From Jaapia argillacea MUCL 33604 (taxonomy: Eukaryota > Basidiomycota > Agaricomycetes > Jaapiales > Jaapiaceae): 52,656 nucleotides of DNA. Of this stretch, positions 1 to 12,353 are shown piece by piece (positions within the stretch are counted from its first letter, which is position 1; each line of letters starts with the position of its first letter). The stretch lies in the NCBI GenBank assembly GCA_000697665.1, contig KL197716.1, forward strand, positions 1 through 52,656, in the 5' to 3' direction. Under the pieces are notes generated by a model. That model was not told the DNA's origin. It saw only the letters and a program-made list of their open reading frames with translations, and ran no database searches. The position numbers and the translations under genes were made by a program.

Positions 1-318
1 GCAGACCCTATTAAGGGTACAGTCCTTGTGTCATGGCAAGATCTGCTCTGTCCGCTGACCCTGTCAGCTGCAATGGAGAATGGGTATATCATTCCCCAAT
101 GGGAATTCTCTCATGGGTACTCCAGGGTTAGTTCAGGCCGGAACCCATGCCAGGTAATATAAAAAGCCTAGAGTAAAGAGTCTGAAGAGATTATCGAAAC
201 AGTGTCTACTCTTCAGATAGCCTGTTATTCTTTACTCCTTTCGACTTATCTTGATTCGCTCGCGCTTCGCGCTCGCTCCCCCCTAACCTAACCTAACCTC
301 GCTCCCCCCTGACCCTAA
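1..318. repeat. Unidentified inserted sequence with TTAGG-like short tandem
   Basis: This stretch has no counterpart next to the other DUF6533 copies. Alignment by eye of the minus-strand gene at 319-1421 with its paralogue at 49483 stops abruptly near 319. On the plus strand 281-298 is a run of CCTAA units, preceded by a GC-rich near-palindrome (about 256-276) and flanked on both sides by similar CGCTCCCCCC blocks. A TATAAAAAG motif lies at 158-166 and a hairpin-like pair (TCTGAAGAG / CTCTTCAGA) at about 180-220. A TATA-like motif with a downstream stem would fit part of an LTR, but no primer-binding site, second LTR or TG..CA ends are visible, so the class is open. Confidence 0.35.
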
Positions 319-1421
319 GTGAAAAAATGCAAAGGAGTATGTGTGGAGAAGTCATACTTTGGATGTTCCGACACGAGGCAAGAAAGGCGATCACGGTTGC
401 TAGTTCAATTATAAAACACGTGGAGGTGAGAACGAGAACCCATTTCGTGCGGTTGTATAATGCGTAGACTCGGAACTGCATGATAACTATGGAGGCGGAG
501 ATGAGATTCAACTAGCGTCACAGGATAGCCGTCAGAGGTCGAACCTTGTATAACCCAGACAGGTATGTTGGTAACCCATATTTGCAGTCGAAAACGGAAA
601 TGGCCTGAAACCTGAGAGTTGAGCGACTGTTTCGATAAAGAGCAGGTGTACCAACATCTGCGTGAGCAATGTATGTGAAGCAATGACGCGGTGTGAAACA
701 AATGATTATTAACTCACGACTGACAATGGTGGGAGCAAACCAAAAATCAGCAGATAAATGAAGGACAAGAGGAAAAACTCATGCTATCCGAGGTGGGCTC
801 AGTGAGAAAAGCTAGGCGGCCGGAAATCAATAGGGTGGGGTAGATGGATATGAAGACAAACATACGGATCAAAATACCGCTACGCGGAGGAGGAGGACAT
901 CGGTATGGTATCAATCATCTGTCGAAATGGGGTACTCACATGACGATGGCGTCGCCACAGTATCGAGTCTACGCGAGGATCAACGTTGATTCATGGTTGG
1001 GAGGAAATTACTTGTACCAGGAAGAAGAATATCTTCGCGATGATCCCCGGACGTTTCTGCCGATATTACGGTTCAGCAGTCGATAGCTCAGAGGGAACCA
1101 ATAGCATACCCAGATAAGCTCGACCTAACCCGTTAGATATCAATCAGTTGAGCTCAAAAGAGAAGAATACGTCGGTGCGGACCTCATGATCAAAGAGAAT
1201 CGCTGCCCAGAGATGTTAGGATTCCAGTGGTTCGGAGGTGAACAAGCATTGCGAATGCTTACAGTGATTGTAAATGGTGAGAATGGTTCCCGACAGTGGC
1301 CGACGCAAAGCTAGCTGGAGGCGCCCGTGTGATTACAAGACACTTCCGGCATGCACTCACATCGGAATAGGCGGAGAAACTGCAGGTTCTGAACGAAGCC
1401 AGCAGGTTCAAAGTCTTGCAT
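319..1421 (-). pseudogene. Broken DUF6533-type membrane protein gene (copy A)
   Basis: The start region reads MQDFEPAGFVQNLQFLRLF, nearly the same as the intact copy starting at 49483. Successive short exons can be followed down to an exon reading QFRVYALYNRTKWVLVL and on to about 319, where homology ends. The last third, with the final membrane segments and the conserved SRLILNIREASYR-type tail, is missing. The acceptor of the first intron, CCAG in the 49483 copy, is CCAC here, and the YDH motif after it is YNH. Truncation plus a lost splice site make a functional product unlikely. The 15-nt VELIW microexon survives at 1110-1124. Confidence 0.75.
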
Positions 1422-3051
1422 GTGGAAGAACTACCAAGGTTGGGAATGGACCAGCTAGAACGAGGGGGGCAGGCGGATGGGTGTCACCAAGCCTACGACT
1501 GGCACAACGACCACGGCATACCAGCATGACTGCTTAATAGACAACGGAGGTAATACACAAGGTTGAGAAAATGGTTTAAACGCGAGCGCGCGGCCGCCAG
1601 GACATGACGTGAACGGTGAAGGGAGAATTCAATCGAACGGTAGCTTTTACGATTTGGCTGCCAAGTTGCTCATGGCCTTGGCGAGAGCGCCATGGGCGAT
1701 TCATTTTGACCTCTTCGCACTCGACTGTATGTTACATCTCTCTCATCGTCCTGCTTTCATTGGCCAACCCACCTGGAATGCAGGGTTCGTCTTGTGGCCC
1801 AGTTAATGATAAGCTGGGCGCTATCATTTTCAACCTCCATCCACCAGTCTCTAGCCTGCTTTGTGAATCATTCCATCGACCTTCTCAAGATCCTCACTCC
1901 GGAAACTACTTCCAAGTTCATAATGTTGACAAGGCGGAGGACTTTTGGAAGGAAGTGGGATGCCGATGGAGTGCTACTGAAGGAATGGACGGAGTCGACC
2001 GGTGTTGGATACTTCGTCAGTAAGAGTCGAATCAACGCGTAGACTGACTGCTCGATCGTGTTTCGGTGAGTTCCAACTAGTGTTTTTACGAACTCCCCAG
2101 CTAACCATTGCCTTCCTGTTTGCTTTCAAGGTCATTTGTTCTTCATCATTGAACCACAAAAGACCGAATTCAGCCGCTAATCCTCCTCCCTATATTCACC
2201 CCTCTCTCCAACTTTGCGATCCCCAATGGGATTCTCTGAATTCGTTGTATACGAGAGATAAATCGTGCGTACTTCTTGTTTCACTTCCCATCGTCTCTCA
2301 CTAATGACCTTCTACAATGGTAATAGCGCTTCAGATCGAAAATATCGAAAATATCGACCTCTTCACCGTCTCCCACGTCAAACTCCACCTCCAAGCGCCA
2401 ATCGCGAGGCGTCCCGACAACTCCTACATCAAGATCCCCACGCATTCATGTCATTTCCTCGACGTTGATTTCCATCATTCCTGATTAATACCTCACCTCT
2501 TCCGAATACATCAACACCACCAATAATCCCTCCCATACTCCCTCCCACTCATTCAATTCGCAAGTTTTCCGATCGCGGATATCACTTACCCCGATGGCTT
2601 GTGTATTGCAATCAGGCGCCACCACCCCGACCGGCGTCCTGATACTATCCGCACCTGGCCATACATCTTCGAAGGTCAAATATCTTGGGTCTGGTTCACA
2701 TTTCGTGGATGGGATATTTGGGCCTGGGTCGTAGTTGTAGGACGGATGAGTAGGGTATTGATGTTGAGAAATCAAGTCCGGTTCGCCACATCTCACAATA
2801 ACTTACACCAGATGGGAGATAAACATTTCAGTTGAGTAACGGATTTTCCGGCCCATACAGCCACTTCATTGCCATATCATCCACTCGAGTCGTCAGTCTG
2901 AGCATGATTCTTGCACTGATGCTTGCAATGGATGACGAATATGTATCTACTGCAAATATTGACTATGATTCTGATACCTTCCCGCATCGCACTCTCAATG
3001 ACGTGAAAACCCCAACCTCACAACCACAACAACTGAAGACAATTTCACCTC
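1422..3051. other. Duplicated upstream flank, then no recognisable gene
   Basis: From 1422 to about 1885 the minus strand matches the region upstream of the 49483 gene (about 48985-49482), for example around 1615-1640, 1740-1770 and 1820-1870. The duplication thus includes more than 450 bp of 5' flank. Beyond about 1900 only short ORFs exist. A 50-codon plus-strand frame from 2316 has protein-like composition but no start context, partner exon or family match that I recognise. Confidence 0.5.
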
Positions 3052-4011
3052 CTAATCATCAAGTCCCGAGAGAGTGCCATTCAAAACGGCAGCGTCATGG
3101 GCCCTAGCGAGGAATCCATACGAGGGCAAGTACCTTCATCAAAAATCTATCAGTCAACTTCCGCCACTTGGCGAGAACAAAAAACGTACTGATCAAAGAA
3201 CGGGAGCATCTGAACCGTACCCGGAGTATTCCTCCAATCCCTCATCAACTCACAAGACACTGCAAAAAGTGAAAGGACATGGACACCCGCTTGCCTCATG
3301 CGCTGATTAGCCTCCGTGGCGGTCTTGGTATCAAATGTGCCCGACGCATCGCTATTGACGAAGACCGAGTAACCGGCCTCGACGAGAGAGAGTGCTAGGA
3401 AAGTCGTGCAAACCTAAGTCATGGAAGTTGAGTCAGCAATGAGCCGTGAATGGGCAAGGGAAGCGATACGGACATCGGTTGTGATACCAGCCATGATGAC
3501 TTGTTTCTTGCCCGTAGCTTCGACTGCTGCTTTGAAATCGGCATTATCCCAAGCGTTCACTTCACCGTTTCGTTTGATAAAAGTGGCGTTGGGATGCATG
3601 GCGAGGATTTCCTTTGGGAGGGGACCGTTCGGACCTACGAAAAACAGCGTATCGGCGCATTGAACAATCAAGGAATTGAAAAATCAATGAAGAGGTGTTC
3701 TTACCGGTCTCCGCACTAGTAGTCAAGATCGTCGGTAAGTTGAATACTTGCGCAAGAGCAGCGTGGGCGAGGAGGTTGTTCTTGAAGTCCGTAGGGGTAT
3801 AATCCCGAGCCAGTTGGAAGAGACCAACTTGATGGTCGACGACGAGGAGAACAGAGTTGTTCTTATCGAGTCGCTCGTAAGTATACGCCGCGGCTAAAAG
3901 CGGGGAGTCAAATCCTATTGCACGACTAGCGACAAAGAGCAATATACCGTTGATGCACAGGCCGAAAAGCACGACAGCGACGGTTTTGATTAAAGAGGTC
4001 TGAAAGTGCAT
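3052..4011 (-). CDS. Isochorismatase-family cysteine hydrolase, YcaC-like, membrane-anchored
   Basis: Exons are complement(3052..3133, 3190..3413, 3474..3634, 3705..4011), giving 257 aa. After a hydrophobic segment at residues about 9-33 comes an alpha/beta hydrolase of the isochorismatase superfamily. The acidic residue is D59 in VLLVVDHQVGLF; the YcaC-type motif GEVNAWDNADF is at about 126-136, preceded by K123; the catalytic Cys is C158 in GITTDVCTTF, reached only after splicing across intron 3414-3473. The C-terminal NSDASGTFDTKTATEANQRM block is also typical. The family hydrolyses small amide or ester substrates; the substrate here is unknown. Bacterial YcaC relatives are soluble, so the N-terminal membrane or signal-anchor segment suggests a secretory or membrane location. 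It lies between two DUF6533 genes with no counterpart in the right arm. The family call is firm, the substrate is not. Confidence 0.9.
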
Positions 4012-4093
4012 CGCGAAATGTTTCGTTGAGATTCAGTGAGATATCAAGATAGAGCGGGATGAAGATGCTGCCGACCATGGTCGAAGTTCTCCC

Positions 4094-4101
4094 TTTTTAT
4101 A
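4094..4101 (-). promoter_or_regulatory. TATA box of the isochorismatase-like gene
   Basis: The minus strand reads GGGGTATAAAAAGGG here, 83 nt upstream of the ATG at 4011, a normal distance for a fungal core promoter with a short leader. Confidence 0.55.
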
Positions 4102-5588
4102 CCCCAGCCAAGAAATCGCCGGCTTCGAGCAAACACACCCTCGCCATGTACACTATCTCGGACCTCATGCGAGAGGCCGGAGGTGTCAAGGTCATTGTGC
4201 GGCATGGAACACTTATTCGGAGTGGTGACCACCACGATGCCCGTAGGTTCACCGATTCCGTGGAGAGGAAGCGATACTGAGAAGTCACCGCCAAGACGTC
4301 AAAACTTGTGGAAGTGTGAAGAGGTTCCTATATGCAGGTACTTTGGTGACATAAGAGTACATAGTAATGAATGTGGGCTTACATACGAGATAATTAGCAT
4401 CCAATCCTCGCTGATATGGCTGTTCTTTAGGTCAGGGGAGGTCTTTGACGGGACAATGTGGTACACAAACTCACTTAGGTTGAATGCTCAGCGCTCATCT
4501 CGGGACGCAGACAAGGCGGGCATATACTCATCATCACTATTGCTACCGGTGTTGGTCATCCAGCCAATCATGATACGCATCCCGTCTATGAAAACGTATC
4601 CAATAGCCGACGGCATTCCTTCCCTCCAATCAGTGCTTATCTCGCACGGCCAAGCTACGGAGTTCGTGGTGACGCGTGCAAGCTGGAGGGAATCTCACAT
4701 GCATATTGATCAACCAGGTGATCGCGTCTTGTCGCGTCTCCCCCATTGGCGGAGATTCCTGCGACGAACTCAGTAACCTCGCAAAGACAAACAGGTAAAC
4801 ACGGTCAAACTCACCGAATATTCTATACGCATTCGATACATCATTTCGTTCCCAGTTTTGCCCCTCCGCAACGAAACGAGCGACAGCTTGATTTACTTGC
4901 TCGTCGTATCCTCCGGATCACTTGCGTCCTTCGAGCGTATTCCTCAAAGTCGTGGAGCCAGGTTCGACTTAGAGGCGGCGATGGTGCGGAATTTGAGAAG
5001 GAGTCTGGGATGGACCAGGAAGCTGTTCGGATTCTGTATACGGACCGGGACCGTCGTGGTAGTGGCGGTCATTTCGAGGGCGGTCAGTGACATCATTGGC
5101 GGGTTCTCGTCGGGTTAGGTCTTCTGTGGCAGGTAATAGTGCAGCTGAATCCAGGAAAGCGTATAGTCTCCTAGGACTTCTTGAACCACGCAACCTGGTA
5201 AAAATCGCGAAGATCGCGGACTTTCTGATCGTAGAATGGAACCTTCATTGAGAGGTTGTACAACCAGCGGAAAGAGACAGCCGACTGGGGATCCGCACTC
5301 GGATGACAGTAAGACACGAAGCACTCACAGAAAACCCGCTTCGAAAACAAGCATGAGTGATCGGAATTTATCTGTATCGACTACATCGAAAGCAGTATAG
5401 CTCAGCTGCGTCGCTTCCGAGGACTTGCCGCGACCTGAGGCCTGATGCCATGAACTGGATGGGCGCCGTACGCATCGGGAACGAGTAGAAGGAGCATCCG
5501 AACACTGAGAGAATATACGTCCATGAGGAAAAGAAAGGCGCTCAACCATGTAGGGGAAGCGACAACGGCGACGATCTGACCCCTCATC
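4102..5588. other. No gene supported
   Basis: Both strands carry overlapping ORFs up to 197 codons (4183-4776, +), but none has a recognisable motif, a consistent exon chain or a partner in the mirrored arm. A short plus-strand ORF ending at 5118 has a hydrophobic tail (TGTVVVVAVISRAV) but no recognisable family. I see no feature to name. Confidence 0.4.
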
Positions 5589-7312
5589 CTAAATATCATC
5601 CCGGTGAATACTCCCATTCTCGATTTCACTCAAAGACCACCTATTCCTGATCGTCGCCAGATCCTGCAACTCAAGTTCGATCTGCTCGGTATCAATCTCC
5701 TGGTGTCGATACGAAGCCGCGCGAATATTGAGTATGAGCCGTGAGCCGAGGGTGCACGAAATGACTGTGGAGTAGCTGCCGAATATTTCGAGCCAGATGG
5801 GCTGTATGGACAGGAAAGAAGATAAACATGATCGAGGAGAGAAGATGGGAGAATGGAGAGGACGAACGGGAAGAGCAAACATTGACATGGCGATTAAGAT
5901 ATATGCGGTAGATGTTCTATGAAAATTGAGTTCAGAATGACGAAAAAACACACTGAGGTGGAAGACTCACGCAAGGAAGTATGACAAATTATCCCTTAGC
6001 AGGATATCGGCGACGAGCCCCTTTCTCCACCGATTCTTGCTTTGCATAACTCTCACGACCGCTTTCCACAACGCAAGTAGAAAAAGGACGGCTTCAAAGG
6101 CCATGATACACACCCAAGATGCCCACGCAAACTTCGGAATGTTCGTCACAACGCAAAAGTCAACCAATCCGAAATTGTTTGACTCAGCTACGCCGGCACC
6201 AGTGGTGAGCGTGTACGCCGATGATGGAGGAGGAGGGAGGGATCATACCGTGGAAGTCGGTAATGTCGTACAAAGAGAAGAACGTTGCGAGGATGATTTG
6301 TACGATGAAGAAGGCGACCATGAGTATGGCGACCCAACGTGAACGGTCGTAGATGGCATAGACCCGGAATTGCAAGATGACTGGGGAAATGTCGACAAGC
6401 AGTGAGGTTTGCGAAAGGAACTGGCACATACCTTGAACTATCCATGCAGGGATAATCGCAGCCCATCCTTGGAACATCACTGAGCTGACACCTATTCGGG
6501 GTTGGTGAAGATTATGACGGGTTCACAAACGAAACTACTCACATCTGTTCATCGGATCGACGGCGGCGAATGGTGAGATACTAATAACGGGAAGGACATG
6601 GATCTACGCACTCCTGGGGGTGCCGTCAGCACTGGAGCAGATCGGTTTGCAGAGCGAAACACTCACAGGTGTAGTATGCAGGTCAACCAATAGCACTTCC
6701 AAGTGACGATTTGATCAGCGAGTGGAGGAGACACCCCGGTAGGACAATTGCGTACAGAAAAGAATCGCGCTAAAAGTTCGAGAGGTTAGGTTCGAGTGAT
6801 TCACCACAGCCAAGGAACAAGAACTCACATTACGATTGCGTTGCCAATATAGCGAGTCTAAGAAAAAGCACTGAGTTCAGATCTTCAATACAAGATCAAG
6901 TTGACCAACGCTCTCACCAAGATGTACAGGATCGTGGCTACCGACCATTGCTGCTTCTAAAACCAATGGGTGAGCTCGTAGTCAAGGATGACGGGTTGGA
7001 ACGAACCCAGATCAGTTCCACCTGATCAACACCAGTTAGTACAAAGGAAAGGAAGAAGAAATGAACTTCCTACCTCCTGGTCAATACATATTCCTTCCAA
7101 AACACCGATCTCAGCCTAGGAGGATACAACGTCAAAACGGTCTATCTCACCGTGATCGTATAATGCCACGATAGTGGCCGATACTACAAGCGACGTCCGA
7201 CCCAATGTCAATCCCACCATATCTGACAAGACAAGACAGGAGAAGACGTACCTCGACACAGTTTACTAAACTCAATGTTCCATAAATACTGAACCAAAAG
7301 GTCCTCGCTCAT
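5589..7312 (-). CDS. DUF6533-type multipass membrane protein (copy B)
   Basis: The start is set by MSEDLLVQYLWNIEFSKLCR at 7312, matching the start of the copy at 40015. Further short exons give an ALYDH motif, a 15-nt exon for VELIW (7007-7021), KQQWSVATILYIL, TRYIGNAIV, MFQGWAAIIPAWIVQ, VILQFRVYAIYDRSRW and ASWVCIMAFEAVLFLLALW, and it ends with STVISCTLGSRLILNIRAAS and a hydrophilic tail stopping at 5589. YDH..EVELIW followed by several hydrophobic helices is the signature of DUF6533, a fungal membrane family of unknown function; about seven helices are likely. At least ten exons are needed, and the junctions in the 6480-6800 stretch are the least certain. I see no disabling change. It is divergent from the SamB-like gene at 9308. 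Confidence 0.75.
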
Positions 7313-9307
7313 GCCCGTAGCAGGACAGCAGTCGGATGATCACAAGGGAGTCTCTTGAACGAAACGTCCAGACGGCCGGAATGGCTTGCGAAACATGAAC
7401 TGGGGGGGGAGCCAGGATGGAAGCAAAAACCTCAAGTTGGATATGACATAGGAGGATGAGCGCTTGGCGTTCCGAAACGATGGCGAGGGACATCTGCGAA
7501 TCATGTCCAATCTGCCAAACAGTAGTTGCTTGATCGACGACCTGGATGGCTGGTTGCTTCCCAAAATCGCCAGATTGCATTGTAACGATGCAGTCGCGGG
7601 GTTGCAACCTTGTGCAATTGAACCTTTCTTGGATTCTTATCCGACAGACGGTGTTCCAGACCTGGAGAATTGATGCGGAAGTGAAGGAATGGCCGCCTGG
7701 AGAAGGCGGGTTCGAGGATCACCATCGCGGGAGTGGTTAGCACGGAAAGAAAAACGTTTCCCCGAGTCGCGGGATGATGGAACGTTGCACGCTAGAAAGT
7801 GCTCATCTTCTGGATTCGCAAGATAGTGTCGGTCCGACAGTCGTCAACGACAAGTGGACCAATGGGCACTTTCGGCCTCTCCAGCTTGTGATGGTGAAGA
7901 CCCTTAGCAGAAGTAATACTCTACTAGATGAACATCCCCGTGCTCTATGCCCCAAAATTCGAATACATAATCATCTGGTCACCGTTGCTCCGCCGAGGTA
8001 AGCGAGCGAGAAGATATTCCTTCGAGCTCGAAAACAGACTTGGTACATCCTAGTTCATCCTTCGCCGTCGAGAACCTAAGCTGTGCGATGGGGTACTAGT
8101 AGGTAATTCGAGCGTAGTGTCTCCGACATTCTCCCCCTTCCCAACGAATCTACGATTGATCTGCAATCGCTAAAAACCTTTGGACTACTCCTGCATGGAG
8201 AGGATCGTTGACTTCGGCGAGAATCCTCTGGTAGCATATCAGTAACCGCAGAAGTTTACGGTCAGCGTACCCTGGTGCTGACAACCCAGAGCACAAGCAC
8301 AAGTGGAGTGTCAATTGTTCTTGGCGAGTTCGAGACGGACTTCCGCCAGTTGCGGTCGAAGGTTAGCAGTTGTTAAGCACCGCAGTTGTGAGCTCAGTCA
8401 CTGCTAATCTATTCGCGTTAGGGGCATCACGGTCGAAAGGGTTGATCAGGTCCTCCTTAGTACAGGCAGCTGACAGCAGAGACGAGAATGGCGAGCGAAG
8501 GCTAATGCTTGGGTATATGACGGCAGAGCACCGTACAGTGGCAGCGGCCGAGGAGAGATAGACCAGACATACTGTGTCGTAGAAAACAGAATATTGATAA
8601 ACTTGAAGGTGGCGTACTGGATAACCCTCCCAAAGTAGCTGTGAAAGGACTGCGACGACAGATCGGGCTTAGAACGAATGCCCGCCGACGCAACACGGAG
8701 TCGACCAGGCGCTGAATGTCGAATCGAATCCGCAAGTATTCACTCGATGGAAAGTCCAAATGTGAACCCACCATGAGTATCAAAACTCGGTAACTCGCGG
8801 CAGACAAAAGACGAGCATGACAACACTGTTGGAATAGAGAAGATAGACAAAGAATCTGAGAATTCGCCAACTATCCTTGTATTCGAGACAAAGCAGGTGT
8901 CAAGCAGCCTGTCAAGGATTCTTGCTGGCGCAGCACAGCACAGTAGATGGGAACATTCAAGCCACAGTCTGCCGTGCAAGAAATTACGGTAACAAGGAGA
9001 AACACAAAGACTATTGTGTGCACGCGATCGCAAGTCTGAGATGGTTTCGGAGAGGAGGTGGACTCAGTGGCGGCCCGCCAGACAGCCACAATGACCCAAA
9101 CATGGACAAATGCGGGTCAGTCTGCGAACAGTCATCCCAAAGTTGCTCATCATCGTGAAGGACGACGCCGACACCCTCTGCTTATCCTCACCAACGACAT
9201 TGACGATAAACAAGAACGTAGAGCCCCACTGGTTCTGGTGACCGCACCGTCGTTTGTGTTCCGGCAACGTCCATCTATCAGCCACTTCCTCTTCTCTACA
9301 AACCCTC
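7313..9307. other. Divergent intergenic region, possibly with decayed sequence
   Basis: This lies between the minus-strand start at 7312 and the plus-strand start at 9308. The first few tens of bases upstream of 7312 resemble those upstream of 40015, so the flank was part of the duplication. ORFs of 60-120 codons occur on both strands, and one minus-strand set (8500-9090) is rich in hydrophobic and Cys codons, but I could not build an exon chain or see a conserved motif. Confidence 0.4.
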
Positions 9308-12300
9308 ATGCGCGAGTCAAACTTTGCCTTCCCGGCCCAGAACCGGGCATGCGTCTGCATATCCTCCCAACTCTATGACAGAAGAGGTTCGTATCTACTC
9401 CTCCCATTAATCACGCGATTTTTCTGATTTTTCCCGCTGTTCCAGCATTGGACACGGAATCGGCCCTTCCGTTGTTCAATTCCTTGACCCATCTCGTCTA
9501 TCTAACATCAACCTCACCTCGCATTCGGGAAATCATGACTATGGACGGTGGTCTCGAGAGGCTCGTTCGAATTTTACACAACTTCTGCATATCGCCACCA
9601 CCTCCTGAGAACCCGGCACTCCTGTATGGACTTACCCCCCCGAACTACCGACCACCGAAACCCGCACCAACCCTCAATCCCGCAACGTGGGACAAACACG
9701 CCGCATACCGTTTTTCTTTGGCTTTCCAGTCTCTGGTGAACATCGGGGTTCGGGGTAGTGAGCATATCAGGAGTCGTGTGGTTCAGGCTGGAACTCTCGA
9801 CGTTGTAGGGATGATCCTTGAAGCGTGGTTGGCTAGCAAGGGGTTTGCTGTTGGGCCGAGCACCAGTGCCACCGGTATGCCTCGGGAGACTCGTGAGCAA
9901 CGGCTTGCACGGCGAGCGGCGATAGATCAGCGGAGATTGAGGGAACATACCACGGCGTTGACGCAGGCTCTCGAGAGGCAGGTGGCACTTGATCGCATCG
10001 AGCGCGTTCTGGCTTTGGAACGTGCTCCGATGTCAGGTGCTACTATCCAGAATGTTGAGGTACGTTTTCAACGTCCTCTGTGGAATGGCTGTTGACACCC
10101 TTCCCAGGATGTTCAAATGTTTGATCCAGTAACCGATATTACATCCCAACTCCCCTCTGGACTGGGGCCTTCAAACCCCGTATCCATCACGGATCCTCCA
10201 TCATCCACCGCGTCCGATACCTCAACAGACACCTCTACAAACTCGACTCCTGCAGGCTCCGGCACCCCCACTGGCACCGTCGTCGTTCCTGGGCGAGAAA
10301 GAAGTGGCACAATCATCGCGCGCCCGGTTTGGGATGCCACTGGCGAACCCAATCGCGGTCGAACCCATCGTCAACGTGAACGACCTCCCCTATCTTCAAC
10401 TTCCACATCTACCGACAATTCTCGACCCGAGACGGAGACGGAGGACGATGGCGATATCGATATGGAATCGAACAATTCTCGCGACCTCGACAACTCCCCT
10501 TCTCCCGAGCCGAGAATGATCCATACCGCCACTGCTCAGCGCCGAGCAGTTGGGATTGTTTCAGACGCGCCTCCTACCACGACTGGCCCATCGCTCGAAG
10601 TCAATGCCGACGCTCACATTATTATTAACCATCCACCAGGTGGCATGGGTGGCGAAGTAGTTGGCGTGGAGGATGGTATCGTCTCCCTGGAACCCAACGA
10701 TGACTTCGCGATGGGAGCACCACCCGGCGCACCCGGTGCGATAGACGAAACTCCTCCCCGGGTCCCCGATGCGATGGTGGGCGATCGACCTGACGTAACC
10801 CCTCGCGCTGGGACGATGAACTTGCCAGCAACCATTCCCCCTTTCCATCCTGTTGTCCCTGGTCGTGTCACAGGTCGAGATACGACCACTCGTCATCCTG
10901 GTGCACAGCGAACTCCAGGCGCTCCCCGCGTCGGTGTCGCAGAGCTCAATACACCGGGTGGTACCGCTCCAGGAGCGGCTGCGGCCCACCATCACCATCA
11001 CCATCATCATCGCGATCCTGATGCTGGGCCTTATCGAGATGAGGACGTTTTGCTAAGTCTCCAGTTACTCGCGTATCTAAGCAAGTATCCCCATGTTCGA
11101 CAGGCTTTCTATAAGCCTCGCGCATCATTCCATCCGGCGACAACCACTCTCCCAACTCGACATTCTTCTGCCAGTTCATCTAACCCTTCTGCTTCTACTT
11201 CCGGTCCGTCTACTTCACGAACAAATATCGTTCCGGCACCTACTTCAATGAAAGAAACTTCGAGTTTCTTTAAAGCCTTTACATCGGCGACAGGCCGTGG
11301 AAAGGAAAAAGAGAAGGCGCAACCATTAACCTCTCCACCTACTTCCTCAGCTACGGCCCCCGCTACATCAACGCCTTCTCGTCATACCAATGTCTTCTCA
11401 CTCGTCGAACGCTTCACGTTCAGGCCAAGCTCTTCAGAAGCCGATCTTCCAAACCCCCCGCCTACTTTGCCTCCGGAGATTCAGTATTGGGCCGGTGTTA
11501 TAATGCGCAATGCGTGTCGTAAAGATGACAGTCGAGGAGGCATTCGGCAATGTGCAAACAGTCAGTGGTATATCCCTATTTTGTTGGGTTTCGTCGCTGA
11601 TTCCATATTCAATCAGTGTTATGTGGCAAATGGGAGTCGTACCCTCGCGAATTCGCGAAGTGTCGGAGATGTCGAAAGGCCAAGTACTGCGGAAAGGAAT
11701 GTCAGAGCACTGCTTGGAGCGAGGGACACCGATTTTGGTGCAGTGCGAAAGACGGTGACGATGATCCTGAAACCGCTCAAGGCGAGCCTTCTCGTTTAAA
11801 CGCCGGCAGTGGCACTGATGTCCCCCCAGCCGCTGTAGCGGGAGTAAATGTGACAGCAGGCGGAACCGTGACCGGTAGAGCGGAACGTAGAGCTGAACGA
11901 GAGAGGGAACGAGAGCGTCAGGCGAGGGAGCGAACTTTGGCCATGGGAGCTTCGGCGGTCGATACGGTTCAAGTTGCTCGAGCTGTCGCGAACGCCTTCC
12001 GATCGACAGCGACTCACAATATCATGAACCCCAACGCTGCCCTTCCTGATATTCCGACTCCTGGGGGAACCTGGGAGGGTGACCTTGGACATCGATCACG
12101 AGACACGGATACTGTTCGACGTGCTCGTCCAGGAGATCGATCAAGAGTACCGATCGGTGACCGCGTGGATCTTTCACCAGTTCATCCTCGACGACGAGCG
12201 GAAACGATGGCTACTCCCGCAGATCTTCGCACACAGCAAGCCCACCTGCGCTTTGCAATGCTACCCACTGGCACCGACGATTTACTGAGGGATGGTGGAG

Positions 12301-12353
12301 ACATTCCTGAGTCGGCTGTTGGCCGATCCGATGATGACATGGTTATTGGGTGA
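9308..12353 (+). CDS. mub1: MYND-type zinc finger protein, SamB/Mub1 family
   Basis: Exons 9308..9386, 9446..10059, 10108..11560 and 11617..12353 give 960 aa. The start MRESNFAFPAQNRACVCISS is recovered by splicing the small first exon, and residues about 40-65 read RIREIMTMDGGLERLVRIL, the ARM-like N-terminus of this family. A long low-complexity region (about 235-690) is rich in P, S and T and contains eight consecutive His near residue 525. The MYND finger lies at about 713-755: CANMLC, KCRRC, KYCGKEC and HRFWC, completed only by removing intron 11561-11616. Yeast Mub1 works with the E3 ligase Ubr2 and the E2 Rad6 to ubiquitinate Rpn4; Aspergillus SamB affects polarity and septation. An equivalent adaptor role here is inferred by family. 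Confidence 0.93.

Noticed and set aside
281-298. True chromosome end
   Set aside because: Only three full CCTAA units, the sequence continues on both sides, and the motif is a five-base rather than the usual six-base fungal telomere unit.
844-1086. 80-codon plus-strand ORF
   Set aside because: Antisense shadow of copy A; the equivalent antisense ORF appears opposite copy E at 49824-50120.
4183-4776. 197-codon plus-strand ORF
   Set aside because: No motif, no splice partner, unconvincing residue composition, and it overlaps the promoter of the minus-strand hydrolase gene.
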